Assembly: GCA_002336895.1 (NCBI GenBank)
Contig: DDFC01000013.1
Coordinates: forward strand, 1 to 6,026
Source of the DNA: Verrucomicrobiaceae bacterium UBA1938
GTDB lineage: Bacteria > Verrucomicrobiota > Verrucomicrobiia > Verrucomicrobiales > Verrucomicrobiaceae
Length of the DNA stretch: 6,026 bases
Direction: 5' to 3'
A program made the position numbers and the translations under genes. The first letter of the stretch is position 1. Every line of letters starts with the position of its first letter. The notes beneath the pieces were generated by a model. That model was not told where the DNA came from and made no database searches. It saw only the letters and a list, made by a program, of their open reading frames with translations. Shown here one piece after another: positions 1 to 6,026 of the stretch.

Positions 1-25
1 TGTCAAAACTTTTGAGGCAACAGGC
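1..25 (+). repeat. Left terminal inverted repeat, 25 bp
   Basis: Starts TGTCAAAACTTTTGAGG and is the exact reverse complement of bases 6002-6026; identity stops at base 26. It contains its own palindrome, TCAAAA (3-8) and TTTTGA (10-15) around C9. GAGGC (14-18) can also pair with GCCTC (24-28), which uses three bases beyond the repeat. Such internal dyads could be protein-binding sites, but that is inference. Confidence 0.95.
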
Positions 26-46
26 CTCAGCAGCGCAATCCGCAGT

Positions 47-75
47 TTGGCGTGACTTCATCAGAGGAATATGGC
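47..75 (+). promoter_or_regulatory. Weak sigma70-like promoter candidate for gene 1
   Basis: TTGGCG (47-52) and TATGGC (70-75) are separated by 17 bases, about 50 bases upstream of the gene 1 start codon. Both boxes deviate from consensus, so this is only a candidate. If real, transcription of gene 1 starts inside the element and does not depend on the flank. Confidence 0.25.
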
Positions 76-124
76 AAACACATGGTGCCAAATGAACCGC
101 TAAATTTGCACCTCATCCCTTCAC

Positions 125-1003
125 ATGACCTCCACCCCTTTTTCCCGCCGTCACTTTCTTGGCACCGCGTTCGCAGCCGCCACCGGCCTAACGCTTCCAC
201 GCTTCGGCTCTGCCGCTGAGAAACCGAACTCTATCTTCAACGGCGTGCGCATCGGCTGCATCACCTACAGCTATCGCAGCATGGCCAAGACGGCCGAGGA
301 GACGCTGAAGGCGCTGCTGGAGGATGGCCTCAGCGAGACCGAGCTCATGGGCGGGCCGACCCAGCTTTACGCAGGCCTCAAAGGTGGCAAGATCACCGAC
401 GCCGAGCGTGAGCAGCAGCTCGCCAAGTGCGCCGAAATGCGGAAGATGTACAACGACGCCGGCGTGAACATCCACATCCACAAGATGGGCTTCGGCCAGT
501 CGGATGAGGAGATCGAGTTCAACTTCCTTGTGGCCAAGGCGCTGGGCTGCACGGCCGTGACCACCGAGCGCAATGCCATCCTCGCAGCACGCGTCGCCCC
601 GTTTGCGGACAAGCACAAGATCTGGGTCGGCTTCCACAACCACACCAACAACCTGCCGGAGATGGACAAGTTCGACTCCATTCTGGAACTCGGCCAGTAC
701 ATCGGGCTGAACGTGGACATCGGCCACTACGTCGCCGGCACCAAGGGCAAGTCCCCCATCCCCGTGCTGGAGAAGTATCACGACCGCATCACGAACCTGC
801 ACCTCAAGGACCGCACCGCCGACGGCGGCAACGTGCCCTGGGGCACGGGCCAGACGCCGATCAAGGAAGTGCTGCAGCTCATGAAGAAAGAGAAGTGGAC
901 CTTCCCTGCCGAGATCGAGCTGGAATACAAGATCCCTGAAGGCTCTGACGCCATCGCCGAGGTGAAGAAGTGCGTGCAGTATTGCAAAGAGGCGCTGGCG
1001 TAA
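125..1003 (+). CDS. Tat-exported sugar phosphate isomerase/epimerase-like TIM-barrel protein
   Basis: This 292-residue protein has a clear Tat signal: SRRHFLG at residues 7-13 with twin arginines R8-R9, an alanine-rich hydrophobic stretch (14-25) and a likely cleavage near A30/A31. The mature part looks like the xylose isomerase-like/AP-endonuclease-2 TIM-barrel superfamily. Motifs typical of its barrel strands and metal site are the TTER stretch (E148), GFHNH (169-173), NVDIGH (D198, H201), LHLKDR (H226) and EIELEY (263-268). The exact metal ligands are inferred by family analogy. Members usually isomerise or epimerise sugars or related polyols; the substrate cannot be read from the sequence. 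Such Tat-exported copies are abundant in Planctomycetes and Verrucomicrobia. The ATG at 125 is chosen because it places the Tat motif at the usual distance; there is no clear Shine-Dalgarno. A strong terminator follows. A degraded relative of its 3' part lies at 3748-3803. Confidence 0.9.
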   Translation: MTSTPFSRRHFLGTAFAAATGLTLPRFGSAAEKPNSIFNGVRIGCITYSYRSMAKTAEETLKALLEDGLSETELMGGPTQLYAGLKGGKITDAEREQQLAKCAEMRKMYNDAGVNIHIHKMGFGQSDEEIEFNFLVAKALGCTAVTTERNAILAARVAPFADKHKIWVGFHNHTNNLPEMDKFDSILELGQYIGLNVDIGHYVAGTKGKSPIPVLEKYHDRITNLHLKDRTADGGNVPWGTGQTPIKEVLQLMKKEKWTFPAEIELEYKIPEGSDAIAEVKKCVQYCKEALA

Positions 1004-1031
1004 GCGAACCTTGCTCCTTTCAGCAAGTCAC

Positions 1032-1073
1032 GGCCTCGGAGCTGCTCGATGCGGCTCCGAGGCCTGTTGTTTT
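1032..1073 (+). terminator. Intrinsic terminator of gene 1
   Basis: GGCCTCGGAGC (1032-1042) pairs perfectly with GCTCCGAGGCC (1054-1064). The stem extends inward by G-C, C-G and one G-T pair to leave a 5-base loop (1046-1050). A T-rich tail (TGTTGTTTT, 1065-1073) follows on the plus strand. It begins 28 bases after the gene 1 stop, between convergent genes 1 and 2. On the minus strand the hairpin is the same but no T-run follows, so it should mainly serve gene 1. Confidence 0.85.
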
Positions 1074-1111
1074 GGAGAACACCGAATGGTGCGGGGCGGC
1101 GAATCGCTAGG

Positions 1112-3628
1112 TCACGGAATCTTGAGCAGCTCCTGTTCCGTCCAGGAATCGGTGCGTCGCGCTTCCTTTTCGCGGACCGCTTTGAGAAACTCCGGTGAGA
1201 TGGGCTCCGCACCATGCTCCCACTCACGCCGGAGATAAGTGAGAATGGCCGCCAGAGGTTCATCGCCCAAAGCACCCAGCGGAGGCATGTCGAGCTGGTA
1301 ACGCCTCTTTTTGACCGTGATGTAGCCGCGCACGCCGTGGAGGACGATGCGACTGAGCCGTTCGGGCGAGCCATTGACCCATTCGGAATCAATCAGCGGC
1401 GGGGCGATGCCATCGAGTCCTGAACCACTTGGCTGATGGCAGCCAGCGCAGATGCCGGAGTACAGCGCCTTGCCCATCTCAAAACGGCTCTGCTCATCCG
1501 CCGTCAGCGGGCGCGGCGGCTTGAACCCTGCGGGCGCAGGCTTGCCTGGCCACGTGAGCATGTCCGCCACCTTTTCGGTGCCGGGAGTGTCGAGAAGGGC
1601 AGGTTTGGCTTCGAGCTTCACCTTCCGGCGTGTGAAGTCCGCCGCATTGGCGGTGAAGCCCGCGAGCAGCGTTTTGCGAGGCGTGGCCCCGGCCTTTTCC
1701 GCGAGTGCCAGGAACCGTGAGACACGGGCTGGATTGCGTTCGCTGGCCACACAGCCCGCCAGGCTTGGGATCAGAGTCTTGCCGCTTCCAGTGGCAAGGC
1801 AATGCTCCAGCAGTTCCAGCTCGCGACCTTTGACCCCGCTGAGGATGGCGTCGGTCAGATAGGGATGATCGGGCACGCGGCTGGCCATCGCAGCCATGGC
1901 CACATCGGCCGCCGGGTCCTGGCACTCGCCAAGCGTCAGGGCGATCTGAGTCTGCACCTGCGAATCCGGTTCGGTGGCGGAGAGGGCGATGAGCCTGGTC
2001 ACCACAGCGGCGCGCCCTTTCCCGGCCAGGAAAATTTCAGCGATGCGCACGGCACTGTTGCGCACTCGGGCATCGGCATCAGCGAGCGCTGCCTCAACCA
2101 CCGGCCAGGTGGTCTTGCCCATGCCATCGAGCGTCCACAAGGCATGCAGGCGGCCGAGCGCGGCATCGCTGCGCGTGAGAGCTTCCAGTGCGGGGACAAC
2201 CGCTGCATCCGCACGCTCGACAAGGAGGCGCTGGGCGGTTTCGCGATGCCAGGAATTGGTGTGAGCGAGCATGGGGACGAGCTCTGCACAGCCAAGCTTC
2301 GCCAGATTGGGTGCAGGGCGGGTCCTGGCATTTTCAGGAACGATGCGCCAGATCCTTCCCAGGCCGCGTGGATTCACCAGATCGTGCTCCTGGATGTACT
2401 TTTCCAGATAGGGACTGAGGGAGATGCGATGCTGGATAATGCCCCGGTAAAAATCGACGACGTAAAGCGCTCCATCGGGTCCCGTGGTCATGCTGACAGG
2501 ACGGAAGCGCTCATCCGTGGACGCGAGAAACTCACGCTGATCGTAGGCTTCACGCGCCACGAGTTTGCCTTTTTCGAGAGTGAGAATGTCTCGCTTCACG
2601 AGATGCAGGGCCGGCTCGCAGGCGAAGGCATTGCCAAGAGCATCCGTCGGGAAGAGATCGCCCCGGTAAATCCAGGGCGAGCAAGCGGCGGTGAAGTTCT
2701 TCAGTTTGTGACCCGCCATGTTCTCAGGAATGTAGGCGCGGTTCGTGCCGGGGGTCACACGGATGGGCCACACGGCCTGGTTTACCGGCGGGTTGATGCG
2801 GCCTCCTGACCTCTCATAGTTCGGATTGCGCAGGCGGTAATGCGAGGGCCACATGTCGCCCTGCAAGTGGCCGGAGTTGAAGTTGTAATAGAGACGGCCA
2901 AAGTCATCCTGACTGAGCCCATATTGTCCGCGCATGGACGAGAGGCTGCGTTCGAAAGCGCCCGCGCCACGCCAGCGAAAACGCGCCGCGTATTCCGCAA
3001 AGTAGATCCAGTTGTCCAGCCCCCAAAGCGGCGAGTTCGCACCATGTTCCGGGTTCGCCAATTCGGGGCGGCCAGGGATGGTTTGTGCGCCGGCATCCTT
3101 CGCCACCTCGATCTTCTCATCCGCCTTGTCATCGCCATTCTTGTCCGGGCAATACCACAGCATCGGCGGTGCGCCCACCAGCGCGCCTTCACCAATCGGG
3201 AGGACCGTGCGGGGCATGATGAGTTGATCGAGGAAGACCTTGCTTTGATCGAAGCGCCCGTCGCCATCGGTGTCCTTGAGAATCACGATCCGGCCCACCG
3301 GCTCATCCTCACGATTGCCCTGAATGTCCGGCATGTACCCGAGCATCTCCACCACCCAGAGCCGCCCATCCGGACCAAACTGCGCAAAGATCGGATCCCC
3401 CACCAGCGGCTCACTGGCCGCCAGTTCCACCCGGTAGCCCGGTGCCACCTGGAAAGTTTTCAATTCCTCATCCGCAGACAATGCCCGCGTGTCCGGAACA
3501 AGCTCCGCCGGCACCAGCGAAGGAGGCACCTTCGCCATGGCCTCCCCATTCTGGGCATGGACCGTTGAGACAAAAAACAAGACTGGCAGAGCGAGGATTC
3601 GGGAGAGAGAGATGCGTGTGAAATTCAT
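1112..3628 (-). CDS. Secreted PVC-type dehydrogenase: beta-propeller, HEAT-like repeats and C-terminal cytochrome c
   Basis: From the ATG at 3628 the protein is 838 residues and starts with a Sec signal peptide (MNFTRISLSRILALPVLFFV, cleavage expected after VHA at residue 25). An in-frame ATG at 3709 would add 27 residues in front and bury the signal peptide, so it is rejected; no good ribosome binding site helps either start. Residues about 55-430 match the PVC membrane-bound dehydrogenase/propeller type: FGPDGRLWVVEMLGY, a calcium-loop-like DTDGDGRFD (119-127), DKNGDDKAD (162-170), a WGLDNWIYFA segment and TGPDGALYVVDFYRG. Residues about 445-660 are helical and HEAT-like. The C-terminus (about 705-805) is a class I cytochrome c domain with CAGCH (C727, C730, H731) binding heme covalently; M781 in DMPPLG is the likely axial ligand. 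The family probably oxidises sugars or alcohols outside the cytoplasm and passes electrons to the heme; the substrate is unknown. It converges on gene 1. Confidence 0.9.
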   Translation of the reverse strand: MNFTRISLSRILALPVLFFVSTVHAQNGEAMAKVPPSLVPAELVPDTRALSADEELKTFQVAPGYRVELAASEPLVGDPIFAQFGPDGRLWVVEMLGYMPDIQGNREDEPVGRIVILKDTDGDGRFDQSKVFLDQLIMPRTVLPIGEGALVGAPPMLWYCPDKNGDDKADEKIEVAKDAGAQTIPGRPELANPEHGANSPLWGLDNWIYFAEYAARFRWRGAGAFERSLSSMRGQYGLSQDDFGRLYYNFNSGHLQGDMWPSHYRLRNPNYERSGGRINPPVNQAVWPIRVTPGTNRAYIPENMAGHKLKNFTAACSPWIYRGDLFPTDALGNAFACEPALHLVKRDILTLEKGKLVAREAYDQREFLASTDERFRPVSMTTGPDGALYVVDFYRGIIQHRISLSPYLEKYIQEHDLVNPRGLGRIWRIVPENARTRPAPNLAKLGCAELVPMLAHTNSWHRETAQRLLVERADAAVVPALEALTRSDAALGRLHALWTLDGMGKTTWPVVEAALADADARVRNSAVRIAEIFLAGKGRAAVVTRLIALSATEPDSQVQTQIALTLGECQDPAADVAMAAMASRVPDHPYLTDAILSGVKGRELELLEHCLATGSGKTLIPSLAGCVASERNPARVSRFLALAEKAGATPRKTLLAGFTANAADFTRRKVKLEAKPALLDTPGTEKVADMLTWPGKPAPAGFKPPRPLTADEQSRFEMGKALYSGICAGCHQPSGSGLDGIAPPLIDSEWVNGSPERLSRIVLHGVRGYITVKKRRYQLDMPPLGALGDEPLAAILTYLRREWEHGAEPISPEFLKAVREKEARRTDSWTEQELLKIP

Positions 3629-3711
3629 GGGGGACTGCGAACGGGGCTTCCATTGCCATACGGCCATGCAGCCTGTGATCTTCAGCTCTGTAAGCCAATC
3701 GCAGTGCATCT

Positions 3712-3728
3712 GGACGGTTCAACCGTCC
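3712..3728. repeat. Short perfect palindrome, REP-like
   Basis: GGACGGTT (3712-3719) and AACCGTCC (3721-3728) are perfect inverted arms around C3720. It lies 84 bases upstream of the gene 2 start. Palindromes of this look recur between genes in Verrucomicrobia as far as I recall; only one copy is present here, so the repeat status is not shown by this window. It could also be an operator for gene 2. Confidence 0.55.
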
Positions 3729-3747
3729 TCTGCGCCAAGCCCGAACC

Positions 3748-3803
3748 CCGATCAAGGAAGTGCTGCAGCTCATCAAAAAGGGAAAGTGGACCTTTCCTGC
3801 CGA
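3748..3803 (+). pseudogene. Remnant of a second sugar phosphate isomerase gene (3' fragment)
   Basis: Bases 3748-3803 align without gaps to 857-912 in gene 1, with 50 of 56 identical. The first 26 bases are identical. In frame, the fragment reads PIKEVLQLIKKGKWTFPAE against PIKEVLQLMKKEKWTFPAE in gene 1. Three of the six differences are silent and two residues differ, which is how a divergent paralogue looks rather than a recent copy of gene 1. Similarity ends abruptly on both sides; downstream the sequence runs into the palindrome at 3826-3843. There is no start codon or remaining barrel, so it is not functional as an enzyme. It may be debris of a deleted gene or a fragment brought in by recombination. 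Confidence 0.75.
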
Positions 3804-3825
3804 ACAGAAGCGCAGCGAGGGTAGC

Positions 3826-3843
3826 GCGGACACTCTTGTCCGC
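3826..3843. repeat. Short perfect hairpin palindrome, REP-like
   Basis: GCGGACA (3826-3832) and TGTCCGC (3837-3843) are perfect arms around a 4-base CTCT loop. It begins 22 bases after the isomerase remnant ends. The surrounding text (AGCGCGGACACTCTTGTCCG) resembles an intergenic repeat I associate with Verrucomicrobia genomes; that is from memory, not a search. No T-run follows on either strand, so it is not a good terminator. Confidence 0.6.
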
Positions 3844-3879
3844 CTCTTTATCCACCTTCGTCGCCATTTTAATAAAGCG

Positions 3880-3917
3880 GGCAGGAGTGACCGCGCCCCT
3901 CTCGATCACCGCCTGCC
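3880..3917 (-). terminator. Weak terminator candidate after gene 3
   Basis: On the minus strand, GGCAGG (3917-3912) pairs with CCTGCC (3885-3880), and GTGA (3909-3906) with TCAC (3890-3887), with a 2-versus-1 base internal bulge and a 15-base loop. A modest T-rich stretch (CTTTATT) follows. It lies six bases past the gene 3 stop, where a terminator is expected, but the long loop and poor T-run make it weak. Confidence 0.35.
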
Positions 3918-3923
3918 ACGGAC

Positions 3924-4301
3924 CTAACCCAAGCTCTTGCTAATCTCCGCATGCGCGACCGCCACTGCGGCCTCACGCTCTCGGAGCCTGGCATAGCGCA
4001 CAGCAAAGCTCTCCGGCGCCTCAGAGCCCATCAGCAGATGTTTGGCCTCCGCCACCAGCGCATCCATTCGCTCTTTCGTGACAGGAGGCTTCTCCTCCAT
4101 GGCCTCGTCCATCATGACCACCAGCTGAGAGAGCTGCCGCAGCCACGCAAAGCGTTCGTGCTCCATGAGCAGCTGGAGAAACTGCATCGGTGACTGGATG
4201 ACATTCCCCTCCTTCTCATACGCAGCCCGCTCGGCGTTCATGAGGAGCTTGTGCAGACTGAGAAGCTGATTGCGGAGGGCAGGAAGCGGATGGTCGTTCA
4301 T
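3924..4301 (-). CDS. Small soluble helical protein of unknown function
   Basis: From the ATG at 4301 the protein is 125 residues. It has no signal peptide or membrane segment and is mostly charged and helical. Residues 16-29 (LHKLLMNAERAAYE) and 51-62 (FAWLRQLSQLVV) fit a small bacterial family I recognise only by pattern: an N-terminal helix with LHK..L..AER..YE, then a 'FAWLRPLS'-like segment. No function is known to me for it. A longer reading from the ATG at 4385 (153 residues) overlaps gene 4 by 11 bases. The 4301 start is preferred because of a GGAG site five bases upstream and because the family pattern begins just after it. Gene 4 lies directly upstream on the same strand, so the two are probably cotranscribed. 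The role cannot be deduced. Confidence 0.75.
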   Translation of the reverse strand: MNDHPLPALRNQLLSLHKLLMNAERAAYEKEGNVIQSPMQFLQLLMEHERFAWLRQLSQLVVMMDEAMEEKPPVTKERMDALVAEAKHLLMGSEAPESFAVRYARLREREAAVAVAHAEISKSLG

Positions 4302-4306
4302 GGCTG

Positions 4307-4310
4307 CTCC
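4307..4310 (-). promoter_or_regulatory. Ribosome binding site deciding the start of gene 3
   Basis: GGAG on the minus strand lies five bases before the ATG at 4301. The rival ATG at 4385 lies inside the gene 4 coding end and has no comparable site, so this favours the 125-residue product. Confidence 0.55.
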
Positions 4311-4374
4311 ATAGTGCAGATTTGAGGTGCCGGCCATCCATTCCGCGACGGATCGACAACAAGCCGCACCTGCC

Positions 4375-5916
4375 TCATTGAGCATCGGCCGTTTGGACAG
4401 CCTTCCACTCCCGGCTTCGGTAGTCGTAGATCAATGAGAGGGTGCCCGGACCGGGAGACTCTTTGATCTCTGGCAGCGTCTGGTCTGGATGGTCCATGAC
4501 AAAGGGCTGCCCCACATACATGGCCAGGAGCCAGGGCTGGCCATGCAGACGCAGCGTGGCAGGGGAAATCTTTTCAGGATCCACCAGCTTGCTGACATGG
4601 ACCTGGCCGTAGTTTGGATTTGCCGCCAGAAAGTCCGACAGCAGACGCGTTGCCCGGGCTTCAGCCCTCCACAAGCCAGCATGCAGCCAGCACGCCGGCA
4701 TCAGGGCCGTCAGCAGCAAGGTCATGGCGACCTTTTTCTGCCAGGACTTCATCTGCCACACGACTGCACGTCCCCAGGTCAAAGCGATCATCCCACCACC
4801 ACCGATGAGAAACAGAAACAGTGGATACCTCTTCCGTGAATCAAGAGAATAGCCTCCGGCAGGGACATAGATCAAACTCGCCAGCAGAAACAGAATCAGC
4901 ATCGCCAGCATGACTCTTTTGCCATGCTTTATGTCAATCTCCGCAGGTGCATTCGGAGGGGCAGGAGTCAGCCACAGGGCGGCTCCGGCACCCAGCACCC
5001 CCAGGACCATGCCAAGCCAGCCCAAAGGCCATTCACTGGCGGCAATGAGCCACAAAGCAGGATTGGAAAAGGGAGCCCATACGTCCAGCCAATGCCAGAG
5101 ATGGACCAGCGGGCTCAGCACTGACGGCCAGTGAAAATGAGGCTCCATGTAGAGCAGGTGGCCCTTCGGTTTGAACAAGATGTAAGAAGCGAGATACAGG
5201 CATGCCATCAGCGGGGGAATCCAGCGTTCGGAGGGTTTCAGCCAGGCTCTCCATGATTCAGGCTGTGAAGACAACATCCATGCTGCGACGGCAACAAAGG
5301 ACAGGGCAAAAAGCAGATGATCATGAATGAGCAGGGAGGCGGCAAAAACCACCCCCCACATCAGCCACCCCCAGCGTGGAATGGAACGGGCGCGCAAAAA
5401 CATCCAGATGGACACCCACAGGATGAGGGAGTTCAGGATGTAGGGCAGCGCAGATGTCCAGGTGATGGCCTGAAATCCGAAGGGCGAGCAGGCGGCGATC
5501 AGCGCCAGCTGCAGCATGCCCTCCTGATTTCCGCACAGACGGCGGAACACCAGAAAGAAAAACTGGCACGTGAGGACATGTGAAAAGATGGCCACAAGAC
5601 CGGGCAGCCACGGCCCGCAGTTCAGTATCCATCCGACCATGCCATGCTGCAAAAGCCGCCATGCGCCTCTCTCCTGGAAGGCATTTCTCAAATATTCCTC
5701 CCCACCCACCCGGGCCACCTGTGACAAAGGGTAGTCATCAATCGCCCAGACATACGGCTGCAGCATGGGCAGATAGGACAAAAAACCCAGCCAGGCGATC
5801 AAAAGCAGTGGGGAGATTGCGGCATTCCTCGGCAGATCACCGGGACGGTTTATGACAGAAACTGTATTAATGGTCAGGAGGAGTGAGAGGGGGCCAAAAA
5901 CATCAAAATCAGACAA
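4375..5916 (-). CDS. Polytopic inner-membrane protein, GT-C glycosyltransferase-like architecture
   Basis: The reading frame gives 513 residues with roughly ten hydrophobic segments (about 35-55, 95-123, 134-150, 155-175, 183-216, 232-248, 285-316, 334-352, 364-381 and 395-413) and a soluble C-terminal tail of about 100 residues. After the first membrane segment comes an acidic pair, D60-D61, in AIDDYPLSQ. GT-C enzymes that use polyprenyl-linked sugars carry a catalytic aspartate in just this first external loop, so a role in transferring sugars to envelope glycans is possible but unproven. I recognise no named family. The only usable start codon in frame before the first membrane segment is TTG at 5916; it has only a poor ribosome site, so the N-terminus is uncertain. 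The stop overlaps the alternative start of gene 3, suggesting a shared transcript. Confidence 0.75.
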   Translation of the reverse strand: MSDFDVFGPLSLLLTINTVSVINRPGDLPRNAAISPLLLIAWLGFLSYLPMLQPYVWAIDDYPLSQVARVGGEEYLRNAFQERGAWRLLQHGMVGWILNCGPWLPGLVAIFSHVLTCQFFFLVFRRLCGNQEGMLQLALIAACSPFGFQAITWTSALPYILNSLILWVSIWMFLRARSIPRWGWLMWGVVFAASLLIHDHLLFALSFVAVAAWMLSSQPESWRAWLKPSERWIPPLMACLYLASYILFKPKGHLLYMEPHFHWPSVLSPLVHLWHWLDVWAPFSNPALWLIAASEWPLGWLGMVLGVLGAGAALWLTPAPPNAPAEIDIKHGKRVMLAMLILFLLASLIYVPAGGYSLDSRKRYPLFLFLIGGGGMIALTWGRAVVWQMKSWQKKVAMTLLLTALMPACWLHAGLWRAEARATRLLSDFLAANPNYGQVHVSKLVDPEKISPATLRLHGQPWLLAMYVGQPFVMDHPDQTLPEIKESPGPGTLSLIYDYRSREWKAVQTADAQ

Positions 5917-5945
5917 TAAGCCATTTCTTTATTTATTTGTGGCGC

Positions 5946-5975
5946 TTTATATCACTCTTGAAGCAAATGCGTCAA
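5946..5975 (-). promoter_or_regulatory. Sigma70-like promoter for gene 4
   Basis: On the minus strand TTGACG (5975-5970) and TATAAA (5951-5946) are separated by 18 bases, and the gene 4 start is 29 bases past the second box. Five of six bases match consensus in each box. It lies just 26 bases inside the right terminal repeat, so the gene 4-gene 3 unit carries its own promoter. Confidence 0.6.
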
Positions 5976-6001
5976 TCCGGAACCCTGCTCCAAAGAGAAG
6001 A

Positions 6002-6026
6002 GCCTGTTGCCTCAAAAGTTTTGACA
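6002..6026 (-). repeat. Right terminal inverted repeat, 25 bp
   Basis: Ends CTCAAAAGTTTTGACA and is the exact reverse complement of bases 1-25; the next inner base (6001) breaks the match without a gap. It carries the same TCAAAA/TTTTGA dyad as the left copy. The last base of the repeat is the last base of the window. Confidence 0.95.

Larger units (their letters stand above)
1..6026. mobile_element. Candidate non-autonomous element bounded by 25-bp terminal inverted repeats
   Basis: The first 25 and last 25 bases are perfect reverse complements, and the outermost bases read TGT...ACA, a common terminus of DDE-transposase elements. Between them lie four ordinary metabolic or hypothetical genes and no recognisable transposase, integrase or resolvase on either strand. 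This fits a cargo-only element mobilised in trans, or a segment trapped between two inverted copies of a short repeat. The 25-bp length and the TGTCA start recall Tn402/Tn5053-type ends, but the rest of the repeat does not obviously match and no assignment is made. Target-site duplication cannot be seen because no flanking sequence is included. An assembly contig broken at a repeat would look the same. Confidence 0.4.

Noticed and set aside
188..802. 204-codon minus-strand open frame across gene 1
   Set aside because: It is antisense to a well-supported Tat/TIM-barrel gene, and its composition is what high-GC third positions produce on the opposite strand.
1059..1069. 11-base match between the gene 1 terminator and the reverse complement of bases 18-28
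   Set aside because: GAGGCCTGTTG is shared, but the match is short, GC-rich and tied to hairpin sequence, so chance is enough to explain it. It is not a third copy of the terminal repeat.
1802..2809. 335-codon plus-strand open frame inside gene 2
   Set aside because: It is antisense to the propeller and HEAT-like parts of gene 2, has no recognisable domain, and is explained by codon bias.
2840..3568. 242-codon plus-strand open frame inside gene 2
   Set aside because: Same reason: antisense to conserved propeller motifs, with no family features of its own.
3629..3709. N-terminal extension of gene 2 from the ATG at 3709
   Set aside because: It would put 27 unrelated residues ahead of a textbook signal peptide that begins at the ATG at 3628.
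3826..3843. Hairpin considered as a terminator or CRISPR-like repeat
   Set aside because: There is no T-run on either strand and no second copy at regular spacing, so neither reading holds.

Overview
The window (6026 bp) looks like chromosomal DNA of a Verrucomicrobiota member (Verrucomicrobiaceae/Prosthecobacter-like). Three things suggest this: a Tat-exported sugar phosphate isomerase/epimerase-like TIM-barrel protein, a secreted PVC-type dehydrogenase/HEAT/cytochrome c fusion, and GC-rich intergenic DNA with short perfect palindromes of the kind scattered through these genomes. The taxonomy is inferred from gene families, not from a database search.

Layout: the first and last 25 bases form a perfect terminal inverted repeat that starts TGT and ends ACA exactly at the window edges. 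Inside are four convincing genes. Gene 1 (125-1003, +) is the Tat-exported TIM-barrel protein and ends at a strong hairpin terminator. Gene 2 (1112-3628, -) converges on it and encodes the 838-residue exported propeller/HEAT/cytochrome c protein. A 295-bp gap (3629-3923) upstream of gene 2 holds two small palindromes, a 56-bp in-frame remnant of a second sugar isomerase gene related to gene 1, and a weak terminator candidate. Gene 3 (3924-4301, -) encodes a small soluble helical protein of unknown function. Gene 4 (4375-5916, -) encodes a polytopic membrane protein of unknown function that resembles GT-C-type glycosyltransferases in general architecture. A good promoter candidate for gene 4 lies just inside the right terminal repeat.

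Working together: genes 1 and 2 plausibly both act outside the cytoplasm in sugar metabolism, with gene 2 passing electrons to its c-type heme. They are transcribed convergently and so are not an operon. Genes 4 and 3 probably form a two-gene transcription unit. No transposase, integrase, resolvase, tRNA, rRNA or CRISPR array is visible. If the terminal repeats mark a real element, it is a non-autonomous, cargo-only unit that would need a transposase supplied in trans. The alternative is that the repeats are two separate copies of a genomic repeat, or an assembly boundary effect.
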